A stretch of DNA of 64,000 bases from Pontederia crassipes (lineage: Eukaryota > Streptophyta > Magnoliopsida > Commelinales > Pontederiaceae), in contig JAUKPH010000017.1 in the NCBI GenBank assembly GCA_030549335.1, positions 8,269,501 through 8,333,500 on the forward strand, given 5' to 3'. Both the position numbers and the translations under genes were made by a program. Within the stretch, counting starts at the first letter, position 1. Each line of letters opens with the position of its first letter. Below are positions 1 to 10,302 of the stretch, piece by piece. A model generated the notes under the pieces. The model worked only from the letters and a program-made list of their open reading frames with translations. It ran no database searches and was not told where the DNA came from.

Positions 1-256
1 ATAAAAAAGTGAAAAAAAAGACAACAGCACGTTTCATCTCTTTTTGTTATTGTAAGATGCATAATATGTTAATTTTCAACTTAACGGTGAGATAGACATC
101 TTGAATTTATCAATTAAACATATGTGAAAGAGAATTTTACCAACAAAATTAAATGGAATAATTAAGTTGGTTTGTTTAGATGAATAGCATATGATAGATC
201 AGAGATAATAATCTCGAATTTGATTTATATAATCTCCCGCTTGATCCACCTTATTC

Positions 257-282
257 ATATATATATATATATATATATATAT
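257..282. repeat. (AT)n microsatellite
   Basis: An uninterrupted run of about 13 AT dinucleotides. Confidence 0.9.
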
Positions 283-1395
283 GCTGATAGCTTTTAACAT
301 CGGAAAAAGAATATAAAAAAAATTCACATTCTTAACATCAAAATTTAGATATGTCCATGCAAACTTTTTCATGCAGTTTACTCTCTAGGGTGCTGAAGAA
401 ATGCCATATATAACTAGTTAGCTACTACATTAAAGAAAGGTAAAAAAAATGTCCATCGCTGAGAAGAAAACGTTTAACGAAAAGACGAAGAGAGAGAGAG
501 AAAAGGGTGGTCAACAGTCAGCAATTGGATATGTCTGTCACCTTTTAATGCTCAAGTAGGTATCAATCTTTGTCCATACTTAGATTTCCAACTGCATGCA
601 CATATTAGATTTCTTTCGGCGCCAGAACAAGGACTCTCCAATCGTCTTCTTTCCTTCGCCTTTCAAGCTTTCATTAATGAGGTTGTCTTCTCAGAAACCT
701 CGTGTTGCATTGCGTTGCATGTCCCCAGTTCCTCTTCATATAAAGCTTCTGTTCATTGCTTCTGTTGGACATCAGCATGTGGATAATGCAATTACTTAAT
801 TGCAAATTATGTGTGTAGTTCCATACTTGCACAGTTAATATAATTATGCATTGATGGCTATAAAAAGTGACGCATAGGCTTCATCTTAGTGTGCTTGTAC
901 GGCAGTCCACAGCCTCCGAGCAGTCCGACAAACTACGTGAGAGGCTGCTGAATTCCAACGACATCCGTAGTATTTGGATTGTAAACAAGTATTTTTCTTT
1001 CTTGTGATCCAGTTCTTGATAACTAAATTTATAAAACAAACTCCGATCACTGCGAGATATTTTAAAGTATTTCTATTTCATTATTACTAATTCTTTCGAT
1101 ATGACATTGCATCGTTCTAATAAAAAAAAGTTTATATTTCGGTCTTCACGATTTTCCATTGAGATGCGAAATGGATAACCATGTGCATAGTTTAGGCAGA
1201 TAACTATTTGCATATTTTTTTTACTGTCAATGCCTATGTGACGTTGGCATGCTTGTTATTTAAATCATCCATCGTTGTGTCAAGTTATCTCTTTCCAAAC
1301 TTTTACGTGATATAGATTTATATGTATATTTTATGCCATGGACGAACAGTTTAATACACTGGCGAGTGTGTGGCATGTTTGAAACATTGGAAAAG

Positions 1396-1618
1396 AGGTA
1401 GGTGCTACAGTGCCCTGGTACTGTAGCGTTCAGGCGCATCACACGCGTGGGCCCATGGCCTGCTCCGCGTGTCGCTGCAAGCACACCGGGCGCGGGCCAG
1501 TGGCCCGCTGCGCGGCGTCACTCGGTTGCAAACGCGCGCTGGCTACGGCCCGCTGCGCTGCGCGAGATGGCATGGACAAACGGTGCGAGCGCACTGCACA
1601 GCCCGACAACTGAACTGT
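1396..1618. other. GC-rich island of unknown origin
   Basis: About 220 bp rich in GCGC, GGGCC and CGCGTG motifs, sharply distinct from the AT-rich DNA on both sides. It is open in more than one frame, which GC-rich DNA does by chance. No domain is recognisable. It may be a fragment of a GC-rich LTR or transposon, but no ends or target duplications could be seen. Confidence 0.4.
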
Positions 1619-1739
1619 TTTTTTTTTTAAAAATAGAACAGAACGTTAGAAAACTCAGGGAAATATTTAAAAATTGAGAAAAATAAGTTTTTGGAGACAG
1701 AAAAAATCGAAAATTTTCTTAATAATGTGATATTTATTT

Positions 1740-3230
1740 TTCGACATAAATTTATGCATTTGTTTTATAATGCATTTTATATGTTTTATTATGCCATGAT
1801 AAATATATATATGACAAATTAGATTATTTCTATTTTATGCACATTATCGATTAGAAAAATTTGAACAATTTTCTGTTAATATTCAGAATATTTATTATGC
1901 ATATTTGGTATTTATGCATATGATATTTTATACATTATGCCTTGTAATTATGTGAACTTCATATAATTTAATATGCATGTTAGTTATCATGTCACATTTA
2001 ATTTTAAGTATGAGTGATATGTACTTAGTTAGTTTCAATATTAAAATAATCATATTATGATTTATTATGAAAATATGTATTTTTTTCATAATTATGTGAT
2101 GAATTAATATGAAAATGAACTTTGTTTTTTGAAAAATCAACATGTAATGTAAATTAGAAAATTATTTGAATAAATATTCTGAATATTGTATGACATATTA
2201 TTTGTGCATATTAATGTTATTATACATATTTTTATTTACATAAAAGTATTATGTTATTTTGTCATACATTAGATATGATTATGATTTTAAGTAAAATTCA
2301 TTCATATATGTCATTACATGTAGTAACTCCGCATATATTTTATAGCCGGTCCCAAGCCCGGATAAAGGAGGAGGGTTGTGTTAGGTCCCGACAGCCAGCA
2401 TAAAACTCTGTCGAATCTTATGAACATGGATCAACGAATGACGTCGTATGATCCATGTAGCCGACCCCACCTAGTGGGATAAGACTTTGTTGTTGTTGTA
2501 TGTCATTACATGTAGTGTGTCACACTTAAATTAAATTTCCATATGAACTAGCATGCACATAATTATGTTATATTTACTTATAATGTATTTAAATTAACAT
2601 GATAATTGAAATATGCACATTATTAGTTCATTGTGATTTGGACTATGTAATACGAATTTACTTTCTTTATGAAAGAATATGTGCATAATGAAATTTTGTT
2701 ACATATTAGACATAATATGTGTTAAGTGAATTTGTGAGTATTTAATTTACATAGTTATATTAAGTTATGCACAAATTATTTTTGTCACATTTGTTCATGT
2801 GAAATATGCACATTAATTATGACAAATTATATTTCTTTATGAATAGAAATGAATTGTATGATTTATGTGATGAAAAATTATGCAATAAATTTTAATTAAC
2901 AAGACATGTATGATATGAATTTATGTACATGATTGAAAATTATGTGACATAAATGTGATAATAATTGTGTGATTATTTGTATTGATTGAGAATTATGTCT
3001 ATTATCATGCTTATGTTAATTATATAAGTGTGACAAATAACATTCATTTATATGTAAATGAATTGTATGATTATTTGCATGCATAATATACATTCATATA
3101 TGTGATTTATTCAATGTTTACTTTAAACACATAAATATTTGTGAATTATGAATGCGACATGTTTAATAAAACTTAGGATGAAATAAGTTTGAAATTATGA
3201 AATATATGTAGTTCAAATAGGATTATGACA
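1740..3230. repeat. AT-rich stretch with recurring TATGCACAT / ATTATGTGACA words
   Basis: About 1.5 kb of very AT-rich sequence. Words such as TATGCATAT, ATATGCACATTA, TTATGTGACA and ATGACAAATTAT recur many times with changes and without a fixed period. It looks like a decayed low-complexity or satellite-like tract. It is interrupted only by the short RTE-derived element at 2325-2498. Confidence 0.5.
2325..2498 (+). mobile_element. Short RTE-LINE-derived non-autonomous element (copy A)
   Basis: A 174-bp element that starts AACTCCGC and ends in a short TTG repeat. It is flanked by a perfect 18-bp target duplication (2307-2324 and 2499-2516). About its first 95 bp match the 5' part, and its last 55 or so the 3' part, of the RTE LINE at 57260-60390. 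Everything between is missing. The internal junction falls at the shared word GAAT. It is noncoding and was presumably moved by RTE enzymes. Confidence 0.85.
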
Positions 3231-4547
3231 TCTAATTTTGCATGATGATCATGGTAGCAATTGTTGTTGAGTGATGCGTGACATGTGTATCTCTAGGAAA
3301 GTATTTGAATAGAGATTATTAGTGAGAAATATAGTACCCTCTTTCTCTGTGGACTTACCTGATGTACTGTTAATATAGTCTCCAAGAATTATTATGTTAA
3401 TATGACATGACGATATTTTTTCAATTATTATGGTGACAAGACGAAAGGGTGATGGCTTTCTGATTGATACCTTACAAATATAAGAAAGAGCTCCCATTAC
3501 ATAACTTTGATTGTCATAATCATTTTTTAAATGATATGTTAATTACAACATATATTTTTAAAATGATTTTGGATGTTCATTCTCGAAAATGAATAGATAG
3601 TACTTTGGCACAACATTTTATTTTTATTTTTTCGGATAATGAGAGATGAATGGGAGCATAACGACCATCTCAATGTCATTGTCTTAAAAATATTATTATG
3701 TCATTATTTATGAATATATGCAGCAAGAAGACATGCAAAAAACTAACTAATTTCCCTTATCTAAGTTTGACGATACATATGTGACACAAAAAAAGAGTCT
3801 TTGCAATATGACAAAGGCAAAATGAATATATAAAAAAGTGACACATGGCAAAATATGACCTCTGTCAAGTACGATCACTATCACGATTCTCACAATCTTG
3901 ATGTAACAAAATCATCAGGAAAATAATAATTCTTACATAAATTTTCTTCAACATATATGTTATATATCTGTATATGATGATAAACTTGACGATCGAGTTA
4001 GAGAATATTAGTCATATATTTTAGAATGATCACATGATAGTTGCTCATTTCTAATAAGCTTGCGCACATATTTGATGTTTAGTGAAAATATCAAATCTTT
4101 TTTTGACATTTATTTGAAGAATGATTGTCATCTTCAAGTTGTGACTTTTTCTCCACAATAAAATAAGAGTGCTACTGCAAGTCTTAGTAAGAGGTCATAG
4201 TCCAACAATGTATAGATACTAAGAAATGCTAACGCTATTCACATCGATGTGAAAAACATTATGACAAAGTTAATATAAGCAAAACAAAGTGCTACACTTG
4301 TGACAAATACAATCATTTTCGCTTGTAATTGAATTAAGTCAAAAAATATTGATACAATCGTATGTTAGTTTTGTTTAATGATATTTTTTTCTTCACAGCA
4401 GCAGGCTAATGGCACTATTGAGCACATATTCTTTTTGTACTACCGCACACTCACCTCAAGAAGATGAGGGAGGGCTCCAAACAATATTATACGATTACCG
4501 CGAATATAATTTTCGCTCCAAGCAAAAAAAAAGGTAACCATTGCAAG
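2517..4547. other. AT-rich intergenic region
   Basis: No gene could be supported. The one protein-like trace is a CCHC-like zinc knuckle near 4285-4325 (plus), listed separately. The left part belongs to the AT-rich stretch ending near 3230. The right end at 4547 is the insertion site of the large L1 element. Confidence 0.5.
4285..4325 (+). pseudogene. Possible retrotransposon gag zinc-knuckle relic
   Basis: The plus strand translates to KCYTCDKYNHFRL, which resembles the start of a CX2CX4HX4C retrotransposon gag zinc knuckle. The final cysteine is not present and a stop follows within two codons. The surrounding sequence has stops in all frames. This is a weak call that rests on about 13 residues. 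Confidence 0.3.
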
Positions 4548-4562
4548 AGAAAGTGGTAAAGT
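4548..4562 (+). repeat. 5' target-site duplication of the L1 element
   Basis: AGAAAGTGGTAAAGT occurs here and again at 21048-21062, directly after the A-rich 3' end of the L1 element. Fifteen identical bases at both ends mark a single TPRT insertion. Confidence 0.9.
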
Positions 4563-4750
4563 CTTCTTTCTTCTTCTCCTCCCATTTCTACAAGTAACCT
4601 CTCTCTCACCTCCATCCCCGGTGACCCCCGTCGGTGGCGCCACAGCTCCACTCCCCCACCCCTCCTCAACTTGAACCTTTCATGTAGGCCTACGGTTGAG
4701 TTTCTCTTCGGAGGACATGGCTCTCACTACCCTAATCAACCAAGCCCTAG

Positions 4751-5879
4751 TGTCATGCCCTTAAACTCCGTTGTCCACGAAACCCAAGGATGTGCCGGCC
4801 TGGAACCTTGCTCCGCCAAGACTCTAGCAGCCTCTCGGATGTTTGCCCCTGATCTCAGATGCACACCTGCACGCACAATGAAAACCTCCCAAAGATGCAC
4901 AAGAGAAAGAAGCACTCAATTGAGGGGAAAAACACGGAACTCTTATTACAAGAGATTGCTCGATTGCTGCATCAATCGATGATTAACAAGTCAGCAAGGA
5001 CCTCCTTATATAGGGGCTGCCCCTATGCAAGATTTACTTGCCACATATAAAGTTCCCTTCAAAGAGTCCTACACGACCGCTGATTGCAAAAACCCCCTTT
5101 TGAGTGTCCTAATTACATTCCTATAATTCCTAACCTACTTGCAAAGTTGAACACCCGGGACGATCGCCTCCGTCGATAGCCCCCTTTGATTGGCCATATG
5201 GAAGAGGGCAAACAGGCCATATGAAAGCTAGGGCCGGCCACCCTTTGCTTTCCATCTCTCAGCCCTCCTAATTAGGAGAGGGGCCTTTCCTTTCCTTCTA
5301 GCTAGGTTTCCTTCGTGAAGCCTTCGTTGGTTGCAATGGAAAGTAAGTGCCCATGCACCTTACTTTTCATTGGCTACGTTTCCTTCTTTGGAGAGAGAGA
5401 GCCGCATGCACCTGAGGTAGTCATCCCTCTAGGGGACGTCCAGGGCTTCAGAAGATGGGCCTGACCCATTAGGGTTCCAGCCGTCACAGTTGCCACGCCC
5501 TGTCGTGCTCGCGCCGCGCCCGGCCATGTCCGCACTCGCTACGTCCTCTGTCCGTTGCCAAAGTGGGCATAATGCCAAGGCATGCATTATGCGACTTTGA
5601 TCAGGGGTCTACGTCCCACGATGCCTCCTCGCCTCATCCCAAGGTTGGTGCGACTTTGACTCCAAGTAAGAGTAGGAGTACGACTCACCTCCGCGCTCGT
5701 CGCCCAACGTCCACTGCCTAAATGGGCATAATGCCAAAGCGTGCATTATGCCAAAGTGGGTAGGAACCTTCGTTGCCGCCCTGAGAGCCTTCGTACCCCG
5801 AGCGCGTCCGGGGTGCGCCCGACCATGGCTCGCCTGGCCCGCTGCGCGCCCTGACGTCCCGCCTAAGTTGGGGGTGACA
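4751..5879 (-). repeat. 3' LTR of the minus-strand gypsy element
   Basis: 1129 bp, aligned along its length with 9148-10302. Read on the minus strand it has a TATA-like CTATATAAGG. It also carries inverted repeats built on GGCATAATGCC, as the other LTR does. Confidence 0.85.
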
Positions 5880-6520
5880 ATCCTCCCCCACCAAAGGTGT
5901 TGCCGCCCTCAGCAACGTCGGGTCTTCCTTGTGTCATCGTCGTTTGTCTTGACTTTCCCACCTGGCTCTGCCTCGTACTTGAAGATTCATTTGCGCCTTC
6001 ATAGTATCTCTTGAGCATACTCACGTGGAAGATTGGATGAAGTTGTCGTAGCCTAACGGAAAGCTCCAATTGGTAGGCCACCTTGCTTATCCTCTTAGTA
6101 ATGGTGAAGGGGCCTTCGTACCTCTTCATCAATCCTTGGTGTAGATGTCGGAGAGCCTTGAACTGTCGTGTCCGTAGCTTCACAAGCACCCTGTCCTCTA
6201 CTTGGAACTCCAAGTGTCTTCGCTGATAGTCTGCGAACTTCTTCATCTTCCTTGCGGATTTGTCCAGCAACACTCTGGACTCCTCCACTTAGTCTTGCCA
6301 TCCTCGGGAGACTTGGTAGGCAGCTGGGCTCCTCCAAACATACCTGCCCGTAAGCGCGGCCGAGGTCACAGGCCGAAGTCCTGTGACAACCTCCTGGGTG
6401 TCTGCATATAGCTTCCACCAGCCTGGGTCCGGGCTGCATCAAGATGATCAGCCCAGTTGAGTCGGGGCAGTCCTCCGCATCTGCCCTCTGAAGTTCCTTC
6501 CTCCTTTCCAGCATCAATGG
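5863..6520 (-). pseudogene. Gypsy integrase C-terminal part (remnant)
   Basis: Minus-strand frames give a typical Ty3/gypsy integrase C-terminus. It includes MKKFADYQRRHLEF, then a DRVLVKLR motif, MKRYEGPFTI, and HPIFHVSMLKRYYEG. The upstream part (to about 6520) continues in a second frame and carries a stop near 6287, so the region is broken. In a live element this domain processes and inserts the cDNA. I see no chromodomain after the HVSMLK motif, but the reading frame ends at the LTR. Confidence 0.75.
5880..5893 (-). other. Polypurine tract of the gypsy element
   Basis: On the minus strand GGTGGGGGAGGAT lies directly before the LTR start TGTCACC, which is the expected place and composition of a plus-strand primer. 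Confidence 0.75.
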
Positions 6521-6872
6521 ATTTGGCCACTTCGTTAAGTCGCCTGACTTCTCAGCTTTGAAGTCGTGTCCTTCGTCCTTCTCGACTTGATCCTGGGAAA
6601 AAGGTGAAGGAATGCCATGAACCTACCTCTAAAAGTCGAATGGCGCCCTTCGGGTCTTCGAACATCCTCGGACGTTCTTCCGTCCGTGGTTGCCTTCGTC
6701 CTTCTTCAGCATGCTCGGGAGGGGTGCAGCCTCGTCGCTGATGTCCCCGTGTAGACCGAGGTTCCCATACACCTCCTGTTTGCCAACTTTGGTCGATGAC
6801 TCCCTTCTCGGCGCCACCGGACTTGGGACGGTCGCTGCTGGACTCGACCGCCCTGCTGCCCTCGGTCGGACT

Positions 6873-7286
6873 TCAAGGGGAGGGATCCATTGTTGGATCC
6901 TCCGAAGCTGGGTCTGACCAGGGGAGTCCCTTTAACTTGGAGACCTCCTTGCCCGGCCAAGGTCTGGGATCTTCCGATTCAGGAATCTCGCTTGGGTCGT
7001 TCGGACAGTCCCTTTTGAGATGGGATTTGCCGCACGCCCAACACTTGACACCCCGTCGTAGATGCTTCCATTTTCTTTCATCCTGGGTGCTATACTTCAA
7101 GCTGTGAGAGGCGACCGAGCTCGAAGAATCAAGCTCATCCCGGAACATTCGACTCCTCTCGATGTTCTCTTCGATGTGGGAGGTTGTCGCATGATTTCCT
7201 CCTCCATGAGCATCATACGAGAGAAGATTTTCTTCTCCGATTTTGCCACTGCAATGGCGATGGCGCTCTTGAACTTCGCTTCGCAA
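6873..7286 (-). pseudogene. CCHC zinc-knuckle fragment of the gypsy element
   Basis: A minus-strand open frame of 137 codons includes KCWACGKSHLKRDCPND, a cysteine-histidine zinc knuckle. Spacing is CX2CX3HX4C, one residue shorter than the usual CX2CX4HX4C. It lies after the protease in reading order, where gag knuckles normally come before it. The interior may therefore have been rearranged or patched from a second element. The acidic, proline-rich tail has no recognised role. Confidence 0.5.
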
Positions 7287-7906
7287 AAATGCACTGTGGG
7301 CATATACCCTTTGAGCCTCATCACTTGATCCACTAATTCTTCAGTGGTATTTCGATATTCTCGATAGACCTTGTCCTCGGCCAAATCATGCGCTGAGTTT
7401 GCAAGACTCTCCTCCGCTGATATGGTCGCTAATGTCTGTGACTTGGGTAGAGCTCTAGTTGTCGGCACCTCATACTTTTCTCCCTGGAAAACCAACTGAA
7501 CACCATCTTGGGTCAGCGTTACCTCCTCGAAGATATCGATGTAGTCCATGCCCGGAACGAAGCGGTGATCATCCAGCTTGATGACCGTCAGGTTGAGGGT
7601 GCCCTCCTAGGTTTCGATGCGCACCAGAACATCTCTGGCTGCTCCAAAATTGGCTGGGAGGCTGCATTAACCGTCTTCATGAGTCCAGGCTCCTTGGTGT
7701 ACGAAACACCAAGGTGCATCGCCTCCTGCACCGCGTGGAAGCTGTGTGGCCCCTATATCAACCAGGGCTGATGTGGTGTGGCCATTCACCATGACTTCTG
7801 CGAACACGAGGCCTTCGTGGCCTTCTTCGTCCCGTTGGTTGGAAGGGTCGCTGCCGTGGCCGTTAAGGCCATAATGGACCCAATATGGTGGCCCCTTCAT
7901 CTTCAT
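7097..7906 (-). pseudogene. Gypsy aspartic protease remnant
   Basis: Reading the minus strand from 7906, one frame gives VNGHTTSALVDIGAT, an aspartic protease core in which the expected D-S/T-G is D-I-G. A second frame continues with MDYIDIFEEVTLT, which resembles the LGMDW-like end of the retropepsin domain. A frame change separates the parts. The altered active site would not be expected to cleave. Confidence 0.6.
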
Positions 7907-9088
7907 CCGAGGTCGCTAAGCCCGTCTTCTTGTCGCACTCCCTCGCGTAGTGCGGCCCTCCGTAGACGTAGCATCAAACGGTCTTCTTGCCGTCGGTCCT
8001 GGAAGTAGCTGTCACCTTCTTCTTTCCTTCTTTTGTCACCTTTCTTCATGGCTGGATGTCCCTTATCGTCTGCCCTGCCCTTCTCCTTAGCCTTCTCGCC
8101 AAGGTCGCGAATGGTCGCGTACTCTACCAGAGCTTCGTCCGCAACCAATGCTTCCTTCATGGTTGTCGCTTTTTACCATCTGAATTCTTCCGCTGCCCAA
8201 GGCTTCAACCCTCACAAGAAGAAGAAGAGCCATGTCGACTCTTCCATCATGCCAGGCATTTTCAGCATGATCGACTGGAATCGTTCGATGTACTCCTTCA
8301 CCGAGCCGATTTGACATAGCGCTGTCAGCTTCGTCTGGCAACTTTCTAAGCATTGCCGGGGTAGAATTGCCTCTTTAGTTCTTTGATGAAATCCTCCCAC
8401 GTGTCGATGACCACCGTAGCCTTCACGATTTCATCCTCCATGCGCCTCCACCATAGAAGCCCGTCGTCTGTCAGGTACCGGACAGCATGTCGATTTGGTC
8501 CTTCTCGACCACGATCTTGCTAGTCTTGAAGCCCTTCTCCAAGCACCAGAGGAAGTCGTCGATGGTCGTCGCTGACCAGACGCCATCGTACTTCCGAGGT
8601 TCGGGCCCTGTGAACTTTGGGGCGGACGCGCGTACCGACAATCCTCCTCCGTCGAGGATTTGTCATTTTAGGAGAAGGATGTCAGCCTCCATCGCTGTCA
8701 CCTTCGTGTCCAAGGCTGCCTCCATGGCATGAAGTCGCACTTGCATGTCCTTCAACGCAGCGGCTCCGTCGAACGCTTCGTTGTGCTGCCCCGCCATGAC
8801 TTCCAAGCCTAGGACCGCCGCGTCCGTGTCCTGAAACCTTTGGCCTAATTGGTCGACTTGCCTCTCCAAGGTGCTCGGTGGCTCCTTAGACTTCCTACGA
8901 GTCGGCCTTCGTCGCTGATCTCCCTCCGTGCCGCTAGCATGGGGACCGCCGCCTTGGGTTGACACGTCCCGGGCGCTTTGGCCACCACCTGCGACTATTT
9001 TGCGCGCGCCCTGGCCACCGCCTCCTGCGGGGCCATCTACTTTAGCGGTGCGGCTTCTAGTCGAAGGACCATCTCCTTCTCCCATCAT
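7903..9088 (-). pseudogene. Gypsy gag remnant
   Basis: Minus-strand frames starting near 9088 give a low-complexity N-terminus (MMGEGDGPSTRSRTAKVDG) and a heptad-rich coiled-coil-like stretch. Next come a retrotransposon gag core around 8212-8400 (ESCQTKLTALCQIGSVKEY) and a lysine/arginine-rich end to 7903. The parts are in different frames. It follows the primer-binding site at 9131-9147, as gag should. Confidence 0.65.
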
Positions 9089-9130
9089 TGTGCAGGAACT
9101 TCGCTTCGATACTTCTCTATTGCAGCGAAC

Positions 9131-9147
9131 TCGCTCTGATACCGCGT
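9131..9147 (-). other. Primer-binding site, initiator tRNA-Met type
   Basis: On the minus strand, next to the LTR end ATGACA, the sequence reads ACGCGGTATCAGAGCGA. GGTATCAGAGC is the standard match to the 3' end of plant initiator tRNA-Met. This fixes the element's orientation and its 5' LTR. Confidence 0.85.
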
Positions 9148-10302
9148 TGTCATGCCCTTAAACCCCGCTATCCACGAAGTCTAAGGATGTGCTGGCCTGG
9201 AACCTTGCTCCGCCAAGACTCCAGTAGCCTCTTGGATGTTTGCCCCTGATCTCAGATGCACACCTGCACGCACAACGAAAACCTCCCAAAGATGCACAAG
9301 AGAAAGAAGCACTCGATTGAGGGGAAAAGTACGGAACTCTTATTACAAGAGATTACTCAATTGCTACGCCAATCGATGATTACACAAGTCAGCCAGGACC
9401 TCCTTATATAGGGGCCAGCCCTATGCAAGGTTTACTTGCCACATATAAAGTTCCCTATACGAAAGAGTCCTACACGACCCCTGATTGCAAAACCCCCCCT
9501 TTGGGTGTCCTAATTACATTCCTATAATTCCTAACCTACTTGCCAAGTTGAACACCCGGACGATCGCCTCCGTCGATAGCCCCCTTTGATCGGCCATATG
9601 GAAAAGGGCAGACCGGCCATATGGAAAGCTAGGGCCGGCCACCCTTTGCTTTCCATCTCTTAGCCCTCCTAATTAGGAGAGGGGTCTTTCCTTTCCTTCT
9701 AGCCAGGTTTCCTTCGCGAAGCCTTTGTTGGTTGCAATTGAAAGTAAGTTCCCATGCACCTTACTTTCCATTGGCCACCTTTCCTTCTTTGGAGAGAGAG
9801 CCGCATGCACCTGAGGTAGCCATCCCTCTAGGGGACATCTAGGGCTTTAGAAGATGGGCCTGACCCATTAAGGTTCCAACTGTCGCAGCCGCTATGCCCT
9901 ACTGTGCCCTGCCGCTCCCGCGCCACGCCCGACCATGTCCGCACTCGCTGCGTCCTCTGTCTGCTACCAAAGTGGGCATAATGCCAAGGCATGCATTATG
10001 CCACTTTGGTTAGGGGTTTTCGTCCCACGATGCCTCCTCACATCATCCCAAGGTTGGTGCGACTTTGACACCAAGTAGGAGTAGGAGTCCAACTCTAAGT
10101 AGGAGTAGGAGTGCGACTTACCTCTGCACTCGTCGCCCAGCATTCACTGTCTAAATGGGCATAATGCCAAAGCGTGAATATGCCAAAGTGGGCAGGGACC
10201 TTCATTGCCGCCCCGGAAGCCTCCGTGCCTCGGGTGCATCTGGGGAGCCCCCGGCCATGGCCCGCCGCGTGCCCCGACGTCCCGCCTAAGTTGGGGGTGA
10301 CA
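9148..10302 (-). repeat. 5' LTR of the minus-strand gypsy element
   Basis: 1155 bp, homologous to 4751-5879. A TATA-like box (CTATATAAGG, minus strand) lies near 9403-9413. A near-perfect inverted repeat, ACCAAAGTGG(G)CATAATGC, pairs 9966-9984 with 9993-10010. Confidence 0.85.

Larger units (their letters stand above)
1..2306. other. AT-rich intergenic region
   Basis: No gene could be supported here. The sequence is AT-rich, with short open frames on both strands that lack any recognisable domain, splice context or codon pattern. It contains an (AT)n tract, a GC-rich island near 1400-1615 and the start of a long very AT-rich stretch from about 1680, listed separately. Confidence 0.6.
4751..10302 (-). 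mobile_element. Ty3/gypsy LTR retrotransposon, internally deleted, inside the L1
   Basis: Two direct LTRs (4751-5879 and 9148-10302), each running TGTC to GACA on the plus strand, flank a 3.3-kb interior. The element reads on the minus strand: a primer-binding site matching initiator tRNA-Met lies next to the right LTR, and a polypurine tract lies next to the left LTR. Gag and protease fragments come first and an integrase C-terminus last. The reverse transcriptase and RNase H that should lie between are missing, so it is a deletion derivative. The LTRs differ by roughly 8% over the first 310 bp compared by eye, so it is not recent. Flanks are CCTAG and CTGGC, which do not form a clear 5-bp duplication. 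Confidence 0.85.

Noticed and set aside
596-799. 67-codon plus-strand frame
   Set aside because: Isolated, no recognised domain, no support from the flanks.
5718-6411. Plus-strand frames across the gypsy LTR and integrase
   Set aside because: They are complements of the minus-strand integrase remnant and LTR.
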